Source: Tetmemena sp. SeJ-2015 (Eukaryota; Ciliophora; Spirotrichea; Sporadotrichida; Oxytrichidae). Taken from it: DNA of 23,725 nt. Below the pieces are notes generated by a model. That model was not told where the DNA came from and did no database searches. It saw only the letters and a program-made list of their open reading frames with translations. How positions within the stretch are numbered: the stretch's first letter is position 1; each line of letters starts with the position of its first letter. The stretch is from contig JAJKFJ010021203.1 of NCBI GenBank assembly GCA_027382625.1, positions 1 to 23,725 on the forward strand, written 5' to 3'. This document shows, in pieces, positions 7,370-16,600 of the stretch. The translations under genes were made by a program, and so were the position numbers.

Positions 7370-9694
7370 ATGGAAAGTTCAGCCTAAAAAATGAAAGCCA
7401 TCAAAAATTTTATGCTCTCATATAATTTCATTATATTGAATCATTCAACAGCAACCAGGTGGTGTAGATACTTTAGAATTCGGAGAAGTTGAATTACCTC
7501 AGCCGAAGGAAAACGAAATCTTAATCAAGATTGAGTACTCCGCCCTCAACAGAGCAGATATCTCACAGGTAATTTTTAAGTCAAGTCTGATATCATTTTG
7601 ACCAAATCATATTCTAGATTTACTTTAAAACGTTATCAAGTTTTAATGATTATCTAATTTATTAGGAATTAATTATCCCTAAGCATATAATACTTAATCG
7701 ATTTAAAGTAATTCACAGGCGTAACTCCTTGATCAGTTGTGCCACGTCATTGTGAAAGCCCACACTCAGAAAATTTAGTGATGACGCACTACCCCCTTTT
7801 ATAGAGATGGAGGAGGATCTCTACGTGGTTTTTCCCAATCTAGCTTTTGAGTCGCCCCGTCCCCCGGTTTTCCCCAGAGGTCACCGAAAAAACTCATCGT
7901 CCATTGCTGATCAGGCCGGAAATGGGAGGAAAAAATAGCAACCGGAACTTACCCAATTAGTGGCTCAGATCTGACTGATGGCGGTAGGTGATCGCTATTA
8001 ACCAATAAGGCAGTACTTTCTCCCAATAGTCTTGCCTCGGCGCAAATCACCCAGTGTCTGCTCGGACCGAGTATGCTCGCCTCGACCTCAGCAGCTCCAC
8101 CACCGGTTTCCCTTAGCGGCTTTAACCACCAACATTGCTCCGGGTCATGGCCCTACACAGAGGCAGGGGTCAACTAATCTAGGGCCAATGGCAGATAGGA
8201 CTACCTCGCGATGTGACAGACTCTCGTACGGGTTCAGGGCTCACCTCAAACCACGCGCCCCTAAAATAGAACACTTACCTTCCTGATTGGTGGACTACCA
8301 AACTAGAGAGCCACCAACTAGAGCCCACCTGAGTCACCCGGACTCGGCCTACGTTCCAAAGCCCCGTCGGTTCCGTCTTGAGCAAGCCCTATTTAGTAAC
8401 TTTCTAATTTAATAATTTAATGATTATAATGTAGAGAAAGGGATAATATCCTCCACCTCCAGGGGCCTCTCCAATTATGGGTCTTGAGGCTGCAGGATAT
8501 GTCATCAATGATTTGAGTGAGCTTGAGGGAGAAAAGTACAAATCAAACAGAAGAGTCATGGCTCTGCTTAACGGCGGAGGATATGCCCAGTAAGATATTT
8601 CAGTGCTTTTGAATTACATGCATCTTACTATATTCTTTTTGAATTTTATAAAATAAATTTTAATGAGTAATTTTTAAACTGAATAAAATTATAATATACA
8701 TTTTATTTATTCTTTGCTAAGCTGGTTTGAATAATTGTTTGATAGGTTCGCTTCAGTACACAAAGATCATGTGATAGATATCCCCGAGTCTTTGTCATTC
8801 GAACAGGCAGCCTGCCTACCTGAAGTTTGGTGCACGGCCTTCTAGATTTTGGTCTTGATTGCTCAAATCTAACCCACTGATACTGTTCTTGTAAAATATG
8901 AAAAATTACAATTAGAAAATACACAAATTATTTCCTTTTACATGCTGCAGCTGCAGGTGTGGGCACTAGCATGATCTAACTTGCTAAGAAATACGGAGCC
9001 ACGGTCATTGCAGTTAGTTCTTCAGATTAGAAACTCCAGTTCTGCAAAGAGTAAGTAGTTCATAAAGTAAAAGAGAGAAAGAGGGAGTGTGTTTCATAAA
9101 TCCGCTTTCTATAGACTTGGAGCTGACTTCTTGATAAACTACAAGGAGAATCCTGATTTCTCTAAGCTTGTGGGGAATACACAAACGGCAAAGGAGCCAC
9201 GATCATAGCTGACCCTGTCTGTGCCTCAAACTTCTTCTATGTACTTTAAATTTCTCAAATTCAACCATGCAATTTAGAACATTGACTCTCTTACAATAAG
9301 CTAAGTTAGATTTTATGTTCAATTCTTATATTTTGATCTTGCCATGGATGGAAAGTGGGTGATATATGGATCACTGGGCGGAATGCAAGTAGAAAAGCTC
9401 AACATGGGTCTCCTCTTCAGAAAGCGAGCAAATCTTCACAATACTACTCTCAGGAATAGAAGCGTCGAGTACAAGAGCAACCTAGTCCAAAGACTTAAGG
9501 CTGAGTGCCTAGAGGGTTGGGTTGACGGGGCACTTAAGCCCATCTTGGATAGAGTCTATGGCTTTTCTCAAATCAAGGAAGCTCATACCTAAACCAAATT
9601 TCCGAATATAAGCTAAGATATTACCAATAAATTTATAGTTTACATGGAGAGTAACGAAAGTATAGGCAAAATTCTGATCAAGTACGATTTGTGA
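7370..9694 (+). CDS. NAD(P)H quinone oxidoreductase, PIG3/TP53I3 type (zinc-free MDR family)
   Basis: Starts at ATG 7370 (or 7391, nearer the family's usual start), stops at TGA 9692. Three introns and up to four coding IESs interrupt it; the joined length is 348 codons if one base is restored near 9172. Family marks: ALNRADISQ then RKGQYPPPPGASPIMGLEAA (the GroES-like half), HAAAAGVGTSMIQLAKKYGA (Rossmann AAxGxG nucleotide site), AVSSSDQKLQFCKELGAD, LAMDGKWVIYGSLGG and a C-terminal YMESNESIGKI. This matches PIG3-like enzymes from end to end (about 330 residues), which reduce quinones with NADPH in the cytosol and lack zinc ligands. In-frame TAA and TAG (MIQLAK, SSDQKL) fall at Gln sites. I see no targeting signal. 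The gene converges on gene 3, 118 bp away. Confidence 0.92.
7400..7443 (+). other. IES 2.1, pointer ATCA, 40 bp
   Basis: Pointer ATCA at 7400-7403 and 7440-7443, just after the start codon region. Excision joins MKAI to IQQQPGGVDTLEF; the segment has no GT donor, so it is not an intron. Confidence 0.8.
7642..8427 (+). other. 774-bp IES or insertion inside intron 1, 12-bp direct repeats
   Basis: TTTAATGATTAT occurs at 7642-7653 and 8416-8427. A second repeat, TCTAATTTA, sits just inside (7653-7661 and 8403-8411), so excision of 774 or 750 bp is possible. Being intronic, the exact cut cannot be tested by frame. The repeats could be IES pointers or the target-site duplication of an inserted element. 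Confidence 0.75.
7716..8397. mobile_element. GC-rich element of unknown type in the 774-bp insertion
   Basis: About 680 bp of clearly higher G+C than the rest of the window, with sharp edges to AT-rich DNA. No frame of either strand looks coding. It has small hairpins (TAGAGAT/ATCTCTA at 7801-7822; CGTCAT/ATGACG) and, on the minus strand, a TATA-like TATAAAAGGGGG at 7793-7804. Base composition and flanking 12-bp repeats suggest an inserted non-autonomous element, but I recognise no family. Confidence 0.35.
8590..8745 (+). other. Intron 2 of gene 2
   Basis: GTAAGA donor and GATAG acceptor join GGGYAQ to FASVHKDHV in frame; 156 bp. TTTTGAATT is repeated at 8607-8615 and 8637-8645, so a 30-bp IES may lie inside the intron. 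Confidence 0.85.
8892..8940 (+). other. IES 2.2, pointer TA, 47 bp
   Basis: TA at 8892-8893 and 8939-8940. Excision gives TDTVLVHAAAAGVGT, the start of the nucleotide-binding fold. GT-AG splicing at the nearby AG gives the wrong frame. Confidence 0.7.
9051..9114 (+). other. Intron 3 of gene 2
   Basis: GTAAGT donor, TATAG acceptor, 64 bp. It splits the Glu codon of QFCKELGAD, a conserved position. Confidence 0.9.
9238..9318 (+). other. IES 2.3, pointer TATGT, 76 bp
   Basis: Pointer TATGT at 9238-9242 and 9314-9318. Joins ADPVCASNFFYV to QFLYFDLAMDGKW with the needed +1 shift. Confidence 0.8.
9596..9634 (+). other. Candidate IES 2.4, pointer AAATTT, 33 bp
   Basis: A multiple-of-three segment where family members have no insertion (EAHT directly before YMESNESIGK). 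AAATTT at 9596-9601 and 9629-9634, or ACCAA 30 bp apart, could be the pointer. Confidence 0.5.
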
Positions 9695-9812
9695 TTTCAA
9701 AAAGAAAGCTTAATCAATTCATAATTTCATCATTAAAGCTTAAATCAAATCCCTTCTAATAGCAAGGATGAAATAGAGGACCAATTTGTAAGGAAATTAA
9801 CTTTCATAGTGA

Positions 9813-10259
9813 TCATTCATCAACATCGAAATCAATCTCTTTCTATTTTTCATATTACTACTATAGTCTAGCAAGTGCTTGAATATCCTCCCTTTCTCTC
9901 TGGAGATTGTAATTATCTTGTTCATTTGAGTTTAACAAAGGCTTTCTCTCTTTACTCTATATCTTATTGCTGCCTCTCTCTTAGTTAATTTTGATTTCCT
10001 CAACTATTTCTTCTCTTTCATATTATGAGTTTGATAGATTGGGCTGCTTTTATTCTTGATTGGGAAATTTGAAAATACTCAAAGGTCCTTCAGGCACACT
10101 TTGGGGAACTTAGCTCTGTGAACGAGGGAAGACCTAGGTTGTAGGATACTGATAGAAAAAGTTATTTGCCTTGCCGACTACTTGCTGGAATCCTGAGGGA
10201 GTGCCAAATGCTCTAGTATCCTATCTCTGCTCTTATAGCTTGAGTTACCGACGCTGCAT
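9813..10259 (-). CDS. Gln/Asn-rich protein of unknown function, 148 aa
   Basis: An uninterrupted frame from ATG (10259-10257) to TGA (9815-9813), 149 codons, with no IES or intron. Many Gln residues are coded by TAA or TAG. It starts MQRRQLKLQEQRQD, has a polar middle (TPSGFQQVVGKANNFFYQYP) and ends in a charged, probably helical part (DIQALARLQQQYEKQ) with an acidic tail IDFDVDE. The frame stays open upstream of this ATG with a hydrophobic stretch, so the start may lie further 5'. I do not recognise the family. Competing frames on both strands hit TGA sooner. It is tail to tail with gene 2 and head to head with gene 4 (98 bp between start codons). Confidence 0.7.
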
Positions 10260-10357
10260 GCGCCAGTTCTACCTTTTGAAGGTTATACAAGATACCAGTA
10301 CTGCGAGAAGTATCACTCTTAAATAAGTGACTCTAATGTATTAAGTGATTAGAAATT

Positions 10358-10637
10358 ATGAGTGTCACGAACAAGAATGTGCCGACGAAGATGATAAGAA
10401 AGATAGCCCAACCTGGGACTGCTGAATTGCAAACTGAGTTGTCAGAGGAGCAAAAGCTTATACTTGTATCACAGCAACTGTAAGTGCATGCTTCGTTGTG
10501 AATGCAATATTAGGCATTAGCTATTCCAAGCCCCATTCTTTGATAGGAGAATGTTTACTCGTTTTCTTTTGAAGAACTTAGAGAATATTAAGGCAGCTGG
10601 AAATCTAATCCAGCAAGGAGCAAAGTTGCTATTTTGA
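10358..10637 (+). CDS. Small protein of unknown function, 70 aa, two exons
   Basis: Exon 1 10358-10479, exon 2 10547-10637, total 213 nt including TGA at 10635. Sequence landmarks: MSVTNKNVPTKMIRKIAQ, then ELSEEQKLILVSQQL, then a basic amphipathic or weakly hydrophobic end (MFTRFLLKNLENIKAAGN). The consensus donor GTAAGT and exact phase joining support the model. No family recognised; a small helical or membrane-associated subunit is possible but unproven. No IES is needed. The 98-bp gap to gene 3's start suggests a shared short promoter region. Confidence 0.65.
10480..10546 (+). other. Intron of the 70-aa gene
   Basis: GTAAGTGC donor at 10480 and GATAG acceptor at 10546; 67 bp. Splits a Leu codon (CT|G) and restores a frame that ends at TGA 10635. 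Confidence 0.75.
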
Positions 10638-11037
10638 CAAATTTTAGTGTAGATCTGTTGTCTTATCGAGATTTTATTGTACTTTTATTCTTAGTTTGCA
10701 TTCTTCCTTCCATTATACAAAATTTGATAATTTATTATCTCATCTAAGATAGATTACCTTTAAGCCTATGATCATGTATGCAAATAAAGAAAATTAGTAT
10801 AATAGCGATGATAAATATTCTATAACTTGCGAAACTCACAGCTATTATTGTTGTTGTTTATAATTTCTTCTTGATATCTCTGCCTCCTCTCTTCTTTAAT
10901 TTGAGATTGAGAACGGGGGGCAAATTAAAATATTATAGTTTTTCTTCGGTTGATTACGGTTGTGAGTGTATAATTTAGATTATAGACAATTTCGCTTTAG
11001 AATTTTAATTTTCAGAATTAATACATAAATCATCATC
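10638..11037. other. AT-rich spacer between genes 4 and 5
   Basis: No convincing gene. A short minus-strand stretch near 10845-10915 reads as Gln/Asn-rich peptide, but it has no start, no partner and composition close to the background. I see no telomere repeat or RNA gene. Confidence 0.5.
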
Positions 11038-13229
11038 ATGAATATCAATTTGATTGCCCAAACTTATCAATCTCAAAACTATATCACAATTTAAATAAAT
11101 TTTGATAATAAATAAACTAAGAGCGAACAAGGAGCATTCAGCAAATCTACTCCCCGAGTGAGAGCGAGCAAGGGCCTTCACAACAACAAAGAGAGATTGT
11201 GCAGACCATTAAAAACTATAACAGAAAGTCCATTCATGAGTTCATCTTCATCTTTCTATATAGTAAATAATCTTAGACAGAAAATTTTTAGGATATTCTG
11301 GCTTCTCTCGGGTAAATTAATCACATTTACTAATGAGTTATACTTTTCTGTGTAAATTGTATTTGGTGGAGTGCTAATAGAAGGAATGATAAATAAGGAC
11401 TTGGGGGAAGAAGACTTGGTCGCAAATTTGAATGTGACTTCCTCCTTCACGATATTCGTGGATGTGGTCTTCTTCATGCTAACATAGAAAGCATACGAGC
11501 TGCATCAGCTGTTGATTCAAGTGCTGTTCCTGAGGCGCAGCCTCTTCGCCATCACATTTCTCTCTTTCCAACTGATGTCCATGGGCTTAATATTATAATT
11601 ACACATAGTAAGGATGTGTATGGTGTGTATATTTTGTCGGCTTAACAAGTTACTTCGGAGGGTGCATCTGCGTGAAAATTCTCAGGAAATTACCCACTCC
11701 AAAAAGCTACTACTTCACTGAGCTCGTTGCTCTCTTCCTCCTACTGAGAATAAATTCAAATGAGTTCTTATTTTTAATCTCTTACTTTATAATTTGAGAG
11801 TGATCCTTCACTGTTTTAGCATAAAACGATAGTGCTCCTTCTTCAAGTGGCAGTTGCCTAAACTCAAGCACATTATTGAGCTGCCTCATTCAAGCCTCAA
11901 CTAAATACTCACACTATTAGATCTTTACACACTCATTATATAGTAGAGTTTGAAAAATTAAGATCAAGATGAAGATTATTTGGAGTAGAGAGAGCAAATG
12001 CACGTTGAATTGATGGATAGGTTGCCTCTGGTCTCACATGCACAAATTTGCCGCGATCAAGATATGAAGGAGCAAGTCTGCATCATCTTAAAATAACATC
12101 ATTTAGCTTTAACTTATAACTATTATATACATTTAACTTAATTAATCTGCTTGGGAGATATCTTAGGAGAGAGCCCATAGAAGCAGAAGAGTTCAGAATT
12201 TGATGAAAAAACTAAGAACATAGAAGACAAGAATAATTAAAAATCAGAGATAGTCAAGTTAGCATGCTACTTAATTTAAATAATTATAGAATCACTGTGA
12301 GCTAAGATTTTATAAGAAGCATGCTCTTCGAAAGCAAACACTCTCTACCATAAGAGCTGTCTCTCGGAGTGGCTTAAGATAAAGCCAGAGTGCCCTCTCT
12401 GTCGTAATGTTGACATCATCAACACACACGTGCTTATTCCAGCTACTGGCTCTTCAAAAGGGGATGAAGATTTGAGTGCCTTCATGGGAGTTCCCTCAAA
12501 ATAAGGTCCTGGTACAAGAGGCTCCTTCACCTCCACAAATGTGGGTGTTTCAACTATTTAGAACTTGTGTCCTCGTTTAATTATTTAAGGGACTATTTCT
12601 TACCAAAACAGAGGAGGTATGAGTAATAGAGCCAGAACAGAAATTGGTTAAGCAAGTGAACGACCAAGCAGACTAAGGCTCATATTTAGAAAATTATTCG
12701 GTGGTCGTCAATCATTCAAAAATATAAAGATATTTATGTAAAATTTTAGACTTTTAATCACGAGTTAACGTTCAAAATGATAACCTAAGAATTTAAGCTT
12801 ATGCAGACGTATATTAGAGTGAATCTAAGCCGCATTTTAAACTTTCACATTATAGGTTTCATTATTTAAATCTCAGGACAATTCTAGTGCTAACGGACGC
12901 TAGCCAAATTTGGAATTAAATTCCTAGCCTCTTGATTATTAAGGTGGCTTCCTTGAACCACCTTCAATCATAGGTGGCAGAAGATTTTAAAGACTTAACA
13001 GCGATAGGAGGATGGGAAACTAGGCTCTTATAATATGTATATATGAGTATAGAAGTTATATTTTTTAATTAAGGAATTCGCTTTGTCATTTGTATAAACA
13101 AATATTTTTTTTATGGCTCTTTTGAGGGAGGGATAAGTAAGCCGAACTTACAACCTGCGCTCTTCCCAGAATAATGCCTCTAACAACAATAACTTCGACA
13201 GCCACTACTTTCAAATGATGAGGTTTTGA
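11038..13229 (+). CDS. Multi-pass membrane protein with a degenerate RING-H2-like domain, 491 aa
   Basis: ATG 11038 (MNINLIAQTYQSQ) to TGA 13227. Removing eight IESs leaves 1476 nt, exactly 492 codons. The N-terminal 60 residues are polar and Gln-rich. Hydrophobic segments follow (YFSVQIVFGGVLIEGMI; FTIFVDVVFFMLTQ; LFAITFLSFQLMSMGLTSYF; a further one around FTELVALFLLL). An acidic linker (NQDQDEDYLEQREQ) leads to a RING-like domain at about 270-318: QICRDQDMKEQVCIIL, then ACSSKANTLYHKSCLSEWL and CPLCRN. The C-terminal 170 residues are Ser/Asn/Gly/Arg-rich. Membrane-bound RING proteins are usually E3 ubiquitin ligases of internal membranes. Here the first Cys of the C-x2-C pair reads Ala and the usual H before the H-x2-C reads Thr, so zinc binding and activity are uncertain. 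Confidence 0.85.
11093..11116 (+). other. IES 5.1, pointer AAATAAA, 17 bp
   Basis: Pointer AAATAAA at 11093-11099 and 11110-11116. Removing 17 bp moves the start-codon frame into the frame of ERTRSIQQIYSPSESEQG. Without it a base would have to be added in the CCCC run at 11152. Confidence 0.85.
11263..11317 (+). other. IES 5.2, pointer GTAAAT, 49 bp
   Basis: Pointer GTAAAT at 11263-11268 and 11312-11317. Joins HEFIFIFLYSK to LITFTNELYFSVQIV. Confidence 0.88.
11584..11645 (+). other. IES 5.3, pointer GGCTTAA, 55 bp
   Basis: Seven-base pointer at 11584-11590 and 11639-11645. Joins SFQLMSMGL to TSYFGGCICVKILRK. Confidence 0.93.
11765..11843 (+). other. IES 5.4, pointer TTCTT, 74 bp
   Basis: Pointer TTCTT at 11765-11769 and 11839-11843. 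Joins LLRINSNEF to FKWQLPKLKHIIELP. A TTCAA pair nearby (11755, 11842) gives the wrong phase. Confidence 0.85.
12093..12315 (+). other. IES 5.5, pointer ATAA, 219 bp, splits the RING-like domain
   Basis: Pointer ATAA at 12093-12096 and 12312-12315; 219 bp is a multiple of three but contains in-frame TGA. Joins QVCIILKQ to EACSSKANTLYHKSC, uniting both halves of the zinc-finger-like domain. Confidence 0.78.
12553..12598 (+). other. IES 5.6, pointer ACTATTT, 39 bp (multiple of three)
   Basis: Seven-base pointer at 12553-12559 and 12592-12598. No frame change and no TGA inside, so it is seen only through the repeat. Excision joins GVSTI to SYQNRGGMSNRAR. Confidence 0.8.
12712..12863 (+). other. 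IES 5.7, pointer TCATT, 147 bp (multiple of three)
   Basis: Pointer TCATT at 12712-12716 and 12859-12863. Removes a TGA at 12778-12780 and joins KLFGGRQS to LFKSQDNSSANGRQP. Confidence 0.8.
13014..13133 (+). other. IES 5.8, pointer GGGA, 116 bp
   Basis: Pointer GGGA at 13014-13017 and 13130-13133. Joins LNSDRRMG to QVSRTYNLRSSQNNAS, which ends at TGA 13227. Confidence 0.8.
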
Positions 13230-13617
13230 ATTGCAAACCAGCAGCCACAAGTATAATCCAAAAACAACACCATGAACATTTAATCACACTCCATTATTCT
13301 CTGAAAAGCTAATAATAAAAGATTAAACACCTAATGTCACTCAAATTTATAACCTTAACTAATTAATTTTATAGTTTATCATTTTATTAAGATAAATGAA
13401 GATTCAAGTATAGAAAAATAACTACCACTGTGAAATATATACACTTAAAACTAAGCAGATAACCAACTCTAGTAGTAGCAGCTTAGCTGTTTATAACTGT
13501 CAATAAAATTTTAAGCTATATTCTTAAGTGAGTAAGGAGGTTTTACTTCCAACTCACGTTTAAATGTTAACTCTTTAAGAATGAATGAAAGAGAGAGAAA
13601 CGCTTCATTAATTTTAT
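13230..13617. other. AT-rich region between the convergent 3' ends of genes 5 and 6
   Basis: Nothing recognisable: no sustained frame, RNA or clear repeat. Probably 3' untranslated sequence of both genes plus germline-limited spacer. Confidence 0.5.
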
Positions 13618-16600
13618 TCAACCCTCAAATTTGATGAGAAATGGCAAAATAAATCCATAAATTAAGTAGTAGATAGTGTACAATGTTGAATTTATATATT
13701 AAACATCTTTTTATTAATTTAAATTAGAAATAGAATTTAATAATTACGCATTTAACTGTCTTGTACATGTCCTACATGATTCTGAGATATAGCCTATAAA
13801 TTTCTTCTCATCTTTCCTTCCCAGTCTCGGCTATCCTTCTTCTCCAGCAGCACCAGAACCAACTTCCAAGTCTAAGTTCTTGAAAAAAGTGGCAGTATGG
13901 AAAATTAATTACGGGACTACAATAATGATAGTCTCATATCCTAATTAATTTAAAAAGGTGAATTGTGCAAATTAAAAATGCAAATTGTATTATGAGTTAT
14001 ATATTCCTTATGTTTGCATGAACTCCTTTTAAAGAATAGAGTTCAAAAAGTATAAGAAGTTTGCTTATTAAAACTTAAAGTCATCACAAGTTCTGTTGGA
14101 ACTCATCTTCAAATATAATGTCATCGGCTGCTTCAGCCTTCTTCTTTACATTGTGCAAAATATTGCTCTTGGCTATCTAGATCCATTTCTTGATGACTCT
14201 GCGCACGTGTGGTTTCTTTATATTCCTTTGCACTATGACATTATGAGCACCCACGTTCTTCATAGCATTCTCAGTTATCAAGTTAAACAGTTCGTTGTCC
14301 TTCTTCTTCAAAGTCTGCGCCTTCAAATAAATCTTAGTTAAAATTTCGCTTATGATTCTTTGATTCACTTCAAATTGTCTATGTAAGCGCATTCCATACA
14401 GAGCGTGACAAATAGCTGATGTCTGGCGTAGAAGCGTCTCCAGCGAGCCTTGGTGAAAGGCAGTCCCATCATTTGGTATCTGAACTTCTTGACTACGTCT
14501 TGGAAGTTTACCTTCTGAACTACCTGCAGTCTAAATTCTGACTTGCAGCGCTGACACTTCTGCTTGAGCTTCTTCATCACTATATCGGACACCATCTCCT
14601 TCAAACGAATATTCTACTTTGCATAATCAAGCCACATTGCAGCCAATCTCTATACATGGTCATGAGTAATCTGGATGGGGATCTCCCAGTTGTAGACAGG
14701 CAGATCTGAAATTGAATCGTCTGAGACTATGATGTCCTACCCGTCAACTCCCTCCTGCTTTTTATTGTAGGGCATCAATTCCAAATCTTAGGCTATTCTG
14801 TCTTGCTCAACTCTCAACTTGTCATCGATCTATTCTGCGTTGACTGCTCTCTGATATATGTCCCTTAGGAATGGCAACTCAGGTCCTGCCTGGTTAATGT
14901 AATTCTTTCCTCCAAGGATGACTGCTATGTTGTGGATGATCCACTCTCTGTTGTGTCTCATGAACTTGTGTCTGAAGGGATTCTCTTGGATGTTCTGAAT
15001 CAGTCTCTTCATCCACTAATAATCTATCTTATACTGCTACTTTCAAATTATAGCTTCATGTTATTGTCCTTGTCGAGTCGGTTGACTTGAGCCACGTCCA
15101 CCTTCAAGTGGTCGATGTTGCTGATCTCCCACAACTTAACATACCCTCCTAGCATAAATAAATGGTAAGTACTCGTAATGATCAAGCATATTGAGGAAGG
15201 GTTTCAAGAGAACTGCTATTCCAACTATCATGACTTAGTAGGCGAGGAGCACTGGGTCAGCGAAGGGGTTGTAGGTCTATCTCAACATAGTAGTGAAGCC
15301 CATACACAGCATGATCACACCCCAGGAAGTAAGTGAAACGACATAGTAGTACTGAGAGGAGAAACTCATGTTCTCCAGTGAACGCCATGAGTGGAGAATT
15401 GACTTGTCCATCCTTCTCCTTGACATCTAAAAATGCATATTTTGTAATCACTTACTAACTTTTAATCCACTTGTGAGGTCTATTCCTGAATTTATAGTCA
15501 CAGTAGGTGAAGTAGTCATAGAGTTTGTAGCCGTGTAAAATCTCCAAGATGTGAAGGAGGAACACATCGATCACCATCTGAGGGATGACTATGATAATAG
15601 CGAAGATCATGTAGTAAGTCAAGTCGGACTACCTGATCTGGTACTGCTAGGGGATCCTAGTTTCATTTGAGAACAAAATCACATAGAAGAGTAATGAAAT
15701 ATTTTCAATTCACGGTTTCAATTATCAATCTTATTTTATTGATAGAGCACGAAGGGTGTGATGAAAAGTGCTTGTGTGTTACAGGCATATGTTTAAACAC
15801 TGCCCAGCAAATGCTCCATACCCTCTCCCTTTTCGAGGATACCTAATTTCTTATTACCTTTTTCGTTAGTGTGATACTCGCTCAAATTGATCAGCTGCAT
15901 TTGAATACTAAAAAGAAGTTAGATCAGTCGGAAATATCTTTAATGGAGAAGAAAAGAGAGAGCTTACTTGAGTTGTCTGCGTAGTACTCGTCTGAATATT
16001 CTCTCCACGATTTTAATCTTGGAGCTCACTCTAATTATAGTCTTTTACAGTACGAATTCAAGGTGCTCCACAAGTGGGCCCACATAAGTTCTAGATACGA
16101 CTACCAATGAGGTTTCAATAAAGTAGGAAATGATAAAGCTCTGGAAGTCATTTGCACCCATAGTCATCACGAAGTCCAATTTCTCATTTTATAATATTTC
16201 AAGATAAAATTTTCCAATGCGACAAAGGTTCCTAGTAGAGGAGTGGTCATTAAAGCTTCTCCCATAACGATTCTCATAATAACTAAACAATACAATAAAC
16301 AATTGTGAGACTACTAACCTTATTCAAGAATGATGTCTAGGAAAGTGAAACCGACTTGGAAGTAGAGAATATTTTGACCAAAGATCTGCGAGTATGAGAA
16401 CTCCATCTTAACCATCACAAATAAGGAGATGAAGAAGCAGTTTATATAGTAGTGCCGACGCTTCCAATCGAGGGCGCTTCTAATGTTTGTTTCATCCTCT
16501 GGTAGTTCATCTTCATCATTGGCAGCTCCTTCACCTTCATCTTCGTCGTTATCTTCCAGTGAGAGTTCTAATTTTTCCTTAGCAAGTCTATCTCGCATGT

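Larger units (their letters stand above)
7569..8434 (+). other. Intron 1 of gene 2, carrying a large insertion
   Basis: CAG|GTAATT donor at 7569 and TAG acceptor at 8434 join NRADISQ to RKGQYPPPPG, exactly the family sequence. Without the 774-bp insertion it would be a normal 92-bp intron. Confidence 0.85.

Noticed and set aside
8032..8286. 84-residue frame in the GC-rich insertion
   Set aside because: No ATG start, no family likeness, and its composition is explained by local G+C.
8230..8310. tRNA-like A and B box on the minus strand of the GC-rich block (SINE idea)
   Set aside because: The boxes are degenerate and about 60 nt apart, too far for a tRNA without an intron, and no cloverleaf could be drawn.
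9140..9181. TACA pointer pair as an IES at the oxidoreductase frameshift
   Set aside because: Excision would delete residues that match the family (KENPDFSKLV), so the frameshift is left unexplained.
10081..10440. Plus-strand frame with cysteines (ALPTTCWNPEGVPNALVSY)
   Set aside because: It overlaps the uninterrupted 149-codon minus-strand gene with start and TGA stop, has no linked start of its own, and resembles no family.
11152..11155. CCCC run as a missing-base error in gene 5
   Set aside because: The 17-bp AAATAAA-flanked IES upstream accounts for the frame, and the full gene is then exactly 492 codons.
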